Of a stretch of DNA of 64,000 nucleotides, positions 57,430 through 64,000 are shown piece after piece (within the stretch, counting starts at the first letter, position 1; every line of letters begins with the position of its first letter). The notes below the pieces were generated by a model that saw nothing but the letters and a program-made list of their open reading frames with translations, ran no database searches and had not been told where the DNA came from. The DNA comes from Toxorhynchites rutilus septentrionalis (taxonomy: Eukaryota > Arthropoda > Insecta > Diptera > Culicidae), in assembly GCF_029784135.1 (NCBI RefSeq), contig NC_073746.1:71962042-72026041 (forward strand), written 5' to 3'. Made by a program: the position numbers and the translations under genes.

Positions 57430-58140
57430 TCTTGCTGTGGTGGCTGAGAGCAGACAAGCGACCACAAAGAGTTGATATTCAAAGTATTGTCTATTGCTAG
57501 TCACAACTTTTTCCCATCTCTCTGGTAACTCACGGATCCCTTTGCGGAAGTAAAAGGCCGGTTTGTTGGCTAACCACGAATCGATCTAATTTTTGACTTC
57601 GTTAAAATTGGAAGGTAAACGGTAAAAAGTGCTGGTCAACCAGGCCATGTTGCATCGATCGAAAAAGGTAATAATCGGACGGAGCAATGTCTGGAGAATA
57701 AGACCTCCCATTTTAGCGTTTTCAAGTATGTTTTGACCGGTTTCACGACATGCGACCGAGCATTGTCGTGCTGCAAAATAACTTTATCCTGTCTTTGTTG
57801 TATTGTGGCCGTTTTTCCTTCAGTGCACGGCTCAAACGCATCAATTGTCGTCGGTAGAAGTCCACCGTAATGATTTCATTCGGTTTTAGCAGCTTATAGT
57901 ACATCACACCCAGCTGGTCCCACTAAATAGACAGCATAACCTTCAGGCCGTGAATATTCTGTGCGCCCGTCAATGTTGATGCATGGCCGGGGTATCCATA
58001 CCTTGCCCGACGTTTAGGATTGTCGTAATGGACCCACTTTCATTGCCAGTAACGATTGGATGCAAAAAACCGTTTTTATGCCGTTGGAGCAGTTGTTTAC
58101 ACGTGAAAAAACGGCGTTTGGATTCCTTGGTGTAATGATG
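57430..58140 (-). pseudogene. Mariner transposase relic
   Basis: Minus-strand fragments in shifting frames: HPIVTGNE (first catalytic block, D changed to N), HYDNPKRR, NIHGLKVML, WDQLGVMYYKLLKPNEI, MRLSRALKEKRPQYN, SPDIAPSDYYLFRSMQHGL (third D), and IRELPERWEKVV near the C-terminus. All are standard mariner blocks. The N-terminal DNA-binding region is mostly absent. Terminal repeats not found. Confidence 0.82.
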
Positions 58141-58300
58141 ATGTTTTGAGTTATAGGGGTTTCTGGCTTTCTCAGTTTATTTGATTCTAGCCTTGAAGAA
58201 GTCAAATTCGAAAAATCAAACTTAACAACTCGGCCTTGACAAATACCATTCAGAAAGCCGTCCGGTCGCTAGCTGATAAGATGACTGATAAGTTGTGAAT

Positions 58301-59090
58301 GACTTATTTGTGATTTGTTTCAATCGACCATTCAATTTTCGTGATTTCAATTATTGTGTCCAGGTTAAAAGGGACGTAAAGTATTTTTCAGCGTTGAAAG
58401 TTGTGTTCTACGGTTGAAGACTCATGGTGAAAATTTCTTTCGTGGCTATTGCTTTAGACCCCGCCACCTTCACACAATAGATTCGGTTCGAATTTTCTGT
58501 TACCGTTCTGCGTCTTGTGAGATTTTTTGCCCTGCGTTGGAGATGTAAGTTTACTAAGAGATACCGAACATATTCAAGAACATCAGTATTTCAGTTTTCC
58601 CCTCCCTGGTGACTGTAGGGACGTGGCCGACGTTGTTATTGACTATTTTAGGTTCGAATCGTTGGAACTCGCACAAGGAGAATGGTTTGCTACTCACGTG
58701 CAATTAGGCTGGTTTAGGTCAACCACGGAGAGCAACTACAAAGTGTACAGCCTTCCCAAGCTTAAGCTCAATTCCGGTCGAGTATGAAAAAAGTTACGCG
58801 AGTTTGAAATTGTCGCAATAATTGCCGACCGTTTACTCGCGGATGATACCTACTTTATTGACATCGGCCACCAGAGATTCCAATCTTCCTGATTTTTTAG
58901 GATTTTTTCGGTCTTTTTGGCATGGCATTTTTGTACTTTTCGCTTCAACAGAATACCGGATTAATCGAAATCAATATAATGGTATCTCTGCCATTGCTTT
59001 CATAGTTAAAAATGAGATCTGTCATAAAAGTCTACATGAAAAAAGTTATCTGGTCCGCACTTGTATAATGGTTACTTTATCTTTCGTGTA
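58301..59090. other. Non-coding stretch, no gene recognised
   Basis: The plus frame 58527-58787 (86 codons) has a protein-like look (FPLPGDCRDVADVVIDYF) but matches nothing and has no supporting splice sites. Confidence 0.4.
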
Positions 59091-59560
59091 CAGGTCGGAC
59101 TCGATTATATACAGTTACAAACTTTTTTTTATATTTCAAATATAACTGATTTAACTTATTTTTAGCGAAAATTAAATATTTCAACATTGAAGTGAAAGTT
59201 AATTGGTTATTGTGAGTACAGTGAAGTAAAAATCGTGATTTTTGTAAATTCTAGTTGAAGGTTCACCAGGAATTGCTTAAAATGATATTGCAGCGAAATT
59301 TAAAAAAAAACGATAGAAGTTGGGTGCCTAAGAACGAATTGTAGAGCAGTTAGAGAGCTTCAATTTGAATGATAGAAGTATTCAAGTTTATTATGAATTT
59401 TTTGGATAAAGTTAAGAATGACACCTTAAAAACCACTAACTTTTGAGTGTTTCACTTCTAAAATGTTACTCAAATTCACTAATTTGGAAGTATCACAATT
59501 GTGTACTGTATAAAATTTTCTCATCATTCAAATGGAAACAACAGAAGGGATCCGAAATTT
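59091..59560 (+). mobile_element. One-ended pogo-like fragment
   Basis: TA|CAGGTCGGACTCGATTATAT begins it, and its interior matches 41576-41120 read on minus (TTCACCAGGAATTG, ATTGCAGCGAAATT, GATAGAAGTTGGG). The homology fades near 59550 and no second end was found. Confidence 0.8.
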
Positions 59561-62170
59561 GAAATAATTTAGATTTATTTACGAAAAATTATGATTTTAA
59601 CTTCATAATAAAAAAAACACGAAGCTCATCGTCTCAACACATTATTTTGTAGTCTGGCTGGAGGTACTAGCCGGATATTGCATCTTCAGATTATCACAGG
59701 TTCAGGTCCCTACAAAGATCCCTCAAGAAGAAAAACTATCACTCTAGGGACAGCATAAAAAAGCCTTGAACAGTTTTAGACGATTGTGGAACAAAAATGA
59801 CATATATAAAGCTAAATAAATGTATGTCTGCATATAACAATGTTGCTTTCGTTTTCCCAAAAATATTTACGAACTTTCCGGACAACCCAATATGGACTAT
59901 CCTGATTTTTATATTAATGTTTTCCTGATTTTTAAAAATATAGTTATAGTTGGCGACCCCGTCGGCTGCATTCGTGTTTTTTTTTACTAGACTAAGCAGA
60001 ACAGATTTGTCTGACAATGAAGAAACAATGAATCAAAATAACGTTTATAATATACATGTACATTTCGCCGGTTTGGTAGCGACTCCTCTTGTACCTTAAA
60101 TGCCATTTGCTGTCATACGACTCCAAAAAGGTCAGTTCCAGTTAAGGAAGCAATATGGAGCAGCTAAAGTTTTGACATGGGTTTGTACGAATCGTTCACA
60201 CATCTCTAGCAGAGCTATGCCAAATTTACGGAAGGCATTTCTAGCCTGCCTATTCTGTGAATGCTGGTTTGAAATAAGTATTTATTCTGAATATAAAAAA
60301 CTTTAACCAGAGCGGAATACACTAAATAAATCCAGAATCGTTTAAGATTCAATCGAGTTACGGTTATTTTTCTAGAATGGGCTCTGATCATGGTTTAGTA
60401 TCTCTGTTAACAGTGCAACGGTGTCTATATTCAATTCAATACCGTCATTTACCCCTAGAGCCATTTCTAGAGAATCGGCGGACGCATGATTGTACACCCA
60501 ACGATCAATAACTACGTCAAAAAGAAATATGTTTAACTAATTTTCCCGGGGCGCCAAGATGATGTAAACCCGTAGCGATATCATAGCTACCGTTACGCAA
60601 ACGGAGCCACGGGGGTGCTATCACATTAATCATTACAAAATGCAAGATTTATATTGCAGGAAGCCATAAAACAGTTTCACCGAATCGTTTCCTTCATCGA
60701 ACAGTATAAATCATATTTTTTCCTATAGTACTGCTTCCGGATGAGCCAGATTTCACTCTCCATTGGAGACAAGTGTGAAGTTTGCGTAACACATTGAAAA
60801 AAAATATTTTCGTTATTGATCATGAATTATTTCTACCAATTTGTCCGACCGTGTTTTCAACGTGTCGAATAAACGTTATGTTTCGTGACCTGAAAAGATT
60901 CATTGCTTACCCCCTGTAGAGTTTATCGGCGACGCACTCAACATATCGACTCGAAACTGAAGATAATGTAACAAAAATTCAAATAAATCACTCTCCCAAT
61001 GTAACATAATTTCCATACTCGCGTTTCCAAATATACTCCCCCGTTGAGTCAATTTAAAGCATGTTAAGGCACTCGTCACGCGATCCCTGGAATGCCCATC
61101 TGGACCCTGCAGCAACGCGATTATAATTGTGACAAATGGTTCCACTTAATTTGCTATTACGAAAATCTCAGCATGTCTCTGGCTGGTTGGCCCCGTTTGG
61201 CGTGTGGGTGGAGGAACCTAAATAATCCCAACCATTCACCGACGCAGAAGCATCACCGAAATTAATTGATGTCCAATTAACACTTCGCGAGTAACAGGCG
61301 AAATGTGTTCACGCTTGCCAATTTGGTTGGATTTGTTTTCCCCCGCCGCATCCGCCGAATGACTTCCGGCGCCAATCATAGTCGCAAGCTCTGGGGCAAT
61401 CATGCAAATGGATACGGTGTGCGTGTGTGTGTTTATGCAGCACGCGATTTGGAAGAATGAGTAGTCATTTTCGTGTGTTTGTACGGGACCCATTGGCCCA
61501 TAAAAATGATTGCCATGTACTCTCTGAACGGTACCTGCACGTGATTGCTGATCATACATTTTAGCTTGAAGCTCAGTGTTTTGCAGCACGCGAAACTAGC
61601 GCAAGAGTTGTTTTTATGTTTTCACTAATTATTTCATTATACATATTTATGACCCAGTGCTCCAGCCTCACTCCTTTCCTCTGGGACTAATTGTAAGAAA
61701 CGACTTGCTAAACGGATTAGATTTTATAGCCCTAATACAAGCCATGTCCAGCGATTCAGAAACAAATTGAGAGGTGTTTCGGGCGGAATTTTGATTGGTC
61801 CCATGAACCCATAACGGGAACATAAAAACTACTTCTGAACAGTTACTTATTCGCTCACGATGGAGTATGAGTTGTAGATGATAAATTGTTCCGTTCTAGA
61901 CATTCGAAAAAAAAATCAAATGTTAGCTCGCATAAACAGGGTTGGGGATACAGGGTATCTCAGAGCAAATGAAAACAAACTATTTCGTGCGGTGAACTAA
62001 TGAACCCTTGGGCATTTGCAAACCACTGCAACCTTTCGCGTGGGATGATATTAGGGAAGCTCGAGAGGATGGGAGGATGCAGTGTCATGGATCGTCTGTG
62101 ATCTCAGGATGGACGCGACAGACTAGATCCTTCGACAGCCACCTCATGCCAAACCGATAAAGTGTACTCA
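59561..62170. other. Non-coding; GC-richer host-like island from about 60400
   Basis: 59.6-60.4 kb is AT-rich. 60.4-62.1 kb is single-copy-looking with GTGTGCGTGTGTGTG near 61420 and motifs such as GAAATTAATTGATGTCCAATTAACAC (61258 on) that could bind homeodomain proteins. The frame 61236-61589 (minus) matches nothing. Confidence 0.4.
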
Positions 62171-62176
62171 GATTGA

Positions 62177-62640
62177 TAGTTTCGTTCTTTATCGCAAAAT
62201 ATTAGACCCAATTTCTTTATTTTTTCACTAGGGTGATTATTTCCGTTTTAGGGAGGCCCGAAAAATCAAAATTTTCCCCCTTTATTTCTTCCAAAACTGA
62301 CTTTTTTCAAAAATTCATAACTTTTGAACTACTGGACCGATTTAGATGATCGACATATTAGTTAGAAAAACCATAAGATTATCTTATCAAAATTTTGAAT
62401 TCAATCAATGGATATCGGTATGGAGTTCCTTATAGTCCGGGATAGATGTATTTCCTAAATTCAATCTAATTAATTACAAAAAGCAATCATCACGATTTGA
62501 TAATCGAAAATTTAGGAATAATAATGAGTATTGGTAATGAGCAATTTGCACCAAATCAGCCGGCCGCTGACCCGACCCTCTCCGATTTTTTTGAAACATG
62601 GAACTTATGATGGAAACTATCTAAAATCACAATTTTCATT
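62177..62640. repeat. Dispersed repeat, fragments also at 38126-38250 and about 47965-48010
   Basis: Shares ATCGCAAAATATTAGA and TTTTAGGG with 38126-38250, and CCTCTCCGATTTTT with about 47990. It includes the phrase CATAACTTTTGAACTACTGGACCGATTTAGATGATCGA common to one repeat family. It stops at the foldback element's TA at 62645. Confidence 0.65.
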
Positions 62641-63220
62641 ATCATACACTGCGTTTCATATCTATAGAACCACTAATTTTTTCTGAGTTTCCAGAGATAT
62701 GTAGGAAGTCGGTTGAATTGAAGTATATAGTGTACGATATAATAACTATCTTCATTTATAAGACTGGCCATTTGAACTTTATTGTTGTGTCCAGGTGCAA
62801 AACATTCAAAAAACTAAAATTCGGTGTTTCATAACTATAGAACCAGATGGAAACATGAAACTACTCTGAAGATACTACCCGTATAAGCTCTTCGAATCAC
62901 TCATACTGCTTGTAAACTGCATCTACTATTCGTACGAACACTTCTCAAAGGCTCTTGATAGGGTTTTGATCTGGTCAACAAGATGACCAGTCCAGAATCT
63001 GAAGCCCCTGTTCATTAAACCAAGCCATGACTTTCCGGATTTTATTAATTGATGTCAAATAGTCCAATTATCACGTTGTTTTTGATGCAAAAACAGAAGT
63101 AAATATTTATGAAGTACTCCATTGCACTTCTGATTGTGCATTCGTGTTGATGAAAAGCTATCTGAACCATGTCTTTTTGAAAATATTTTCCTCAAACCAT
63201 CAAAATTGCTGTCTGCAAAG

Positions 63221-63870
63221 TTTTTTTTTATCACTTTTGTTTATTTTAGGCTCATTAGCATTTTAGCTGTAACAGAGCCGAATTTTAATCGTGTCATGTC
63301 ACATGTTTATCATATCTATAATTAGCGCATTACACAGTTGGCATTTTTCGGCGTTAGAGTATTCCTTCTATACCATTGCATATGGTACACATTTACACAG
63401 TAGCCATTTAGGCGTAAGAGTTTTCCTTCTGTTCTTCCATTATCCAGTTAGGCGGATTCGATGGGTTTTTTTTCTCCATATAAATTCGCTTTCAAAACCG
63501 CCCCGCTCTGTGTGACATGGCTCATTCACAATACACTGTAGGTCCTCCGCTGCGGTTTTACTCGCGGAATCCGCGGCGGCGTATCCGCCTAATGTGACAT
63601 CAGCCTTAGACCGGACAGCGGAGGCAGTTGATTGATCATTGTTGAGTTATTTATAGAACAGCAGCCCGATGTGTCTTGCAAAGCAGAGCAGGTGTATGGA
63701 TGAATCAATCTTATTTCGACCGTGGATAAATCTCCATCGCTGATGATTGTTGCGTGGACGTAGTTATTCTGTAACACCACAAAGATGGTTAATGATGGGC
63801 CTTGAGTTTTGAACGCACGATCGATCGTTTACTAAGCGAACGCGCAACCAATGTGGCTACGGAGACCCCC
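63221..63870 (-). mobile_element. SINE family A copy with 10-bp target duplication, carrying an extra insert
   Basis: GTCTGCAAAG at 63211-63220 and 63871-63880 flanks it. On minus it starts GGGGGTCTCCGTAGCCACAT, with B-box-like GCGTTCAAAACTC, and ends in AATAAAC...A(n). It matches the SINE at 10881-11372 closely but is about 160 bp longer because of the segment at 63448-63610. The foldback sequence continues exactly after one copy of the duplication is removed. Confidence 0.93.
63448..63592. mobile_element. 145-bp GC-rich MITE inside the SINE
   Basis: It is bounded by TTAGGCGGATTCG and, inverted, TTAGGCGGATACG (12 of 13 match). It has no counterpart in the SINE at 10881-11372, where GGTCCAACTGG is continuous. 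GC content (CCGCTGCGG, CGCGGAATCCGCGGCGGCG) is far above the SINE's. The exact insertion boundary is blurred by 16 extra bases up to 63608. Confidence 0.6.
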
Positions 63871-64000
63871 GTCTGCAAAGTTACAAGTTGAAAAATTACA
63901 TGACACGTTCCGGAGGTCCTTCTAGTATGAAGAAATTCTTTTCAAATTGGATTTCTTATAATCAGAGAAATTTTCCTGAAATAGTGAAACCGATGGCATT

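Larger units (their letters stand above)
62647..64000. mobile_element. Second copy of the foldback Tc1-type element, running off the window
   Basis: TA|CACTGCGTTTCATATC starts it. The left arm and centre match 4484-5260 closely (GGGTTTTGAT.TGGT.AACAAG, TTTTTGATGCAAAAACAGAAG, GTTGATGAAAAGCTATCTG, ACATGACACGTTCCG). A SINE interrupts it at 63221-63870. The right arm, if present, lies beyond 64000. Confidence 0.88.

Noticed and set aside
1..64000. Endogenous viral sequences
   Set aside because: No frame showed recognisable polymerase, capsid or glycoprotein motifs of viruses; all reverse transcriptase found is of the LINE type.

Overview
This window is animal nuclear DNA, most likely from a culicine mosquito and probably Aedes. 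The reasons are dense, old, nested transposable elements; a mariner-type element with the DD37E catalytic spacing known from mosquitoes; tRNA-headed SINEs with clean target-site duplications; Helitrons beginning TC and ending CTAG; and a single host exon set among long non-coding tracts. There are no bacterial-style operons and no recognisable viral genes. The species is inferred from element types alone.

Layout. 1-3415: minus-strand jockey-like LINE, split by a 702-bp insertion with a 12-bp duplication. 3420-4347: Tc3-like relic. 4484-6004: palindromic (foldback) Tc1-type element, with a second copy entering at 62647. 7.8-9.6 kb: single-copy-looking DNA. 9.9-11.7 kb: minisatellite, then a Helitron carrying a SINE and abutting a pogo-like fragment. 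12.4-14.1 kb: tentative TA-flanked element. 15.6-16.1 kb: hAT relic. 18346-21871: complete PIF/Harbinger element with its TTA duplication, whose transposase and MADF-BESS genes lie on opposite strands with each gene's intron holding an exon of the other, and which is itself hit by a SINE. 22-23.5 kb: pogo-like pieces. 26.9-29 kb: a mariner relic and an almost intact DD37E element. 30.2-31.2 kb: MITE derived from a pogo-like element. 33.4-34.4 kb: DD34D mariner. 35.3-37.4 kb: RTE-like LINE lacking its reverse-transcriptase core. 40.1-43.3 kb: a Tc1-like element containing a pogo-like element containing a piggyBac-type MITE. 48-50 kb: SINE and mariner debris. 51711-52715: the only convincing host coding exon. 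53.9-58.1 kb: an element with compound inverted repeats containing a LINE tail, then a small Helitron and a mariner relic. 59-64 kb: pogo-like fragment, single-copy-looking DNA, repeats and the second foldback element.

How it fits together. The best reading is the inside of a large plus-strand host gene. The 1005-nt exon (335 codons, phase 0 at both ends) is flanked by good splice sites. Between transposon blocks are GC-richer islands (about 7.8-9.6, 16.2-17.5, 23.6-26.5, 31.2-33, 38.5-39.8, 45.3-46.4, 50.7-51.7 and 60.4-62.1 kb) containing AT-rich motifs such as ATTAATTAG, TAATGATTATG and ATTAATTGATG, which may be enhancers. All transposase and reverse-transcriptase genes show breaks; the DD37E gene is closest to intact, with one visible nonsense codon. 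Family names rest on motifs recognised by eye; no database search was run.
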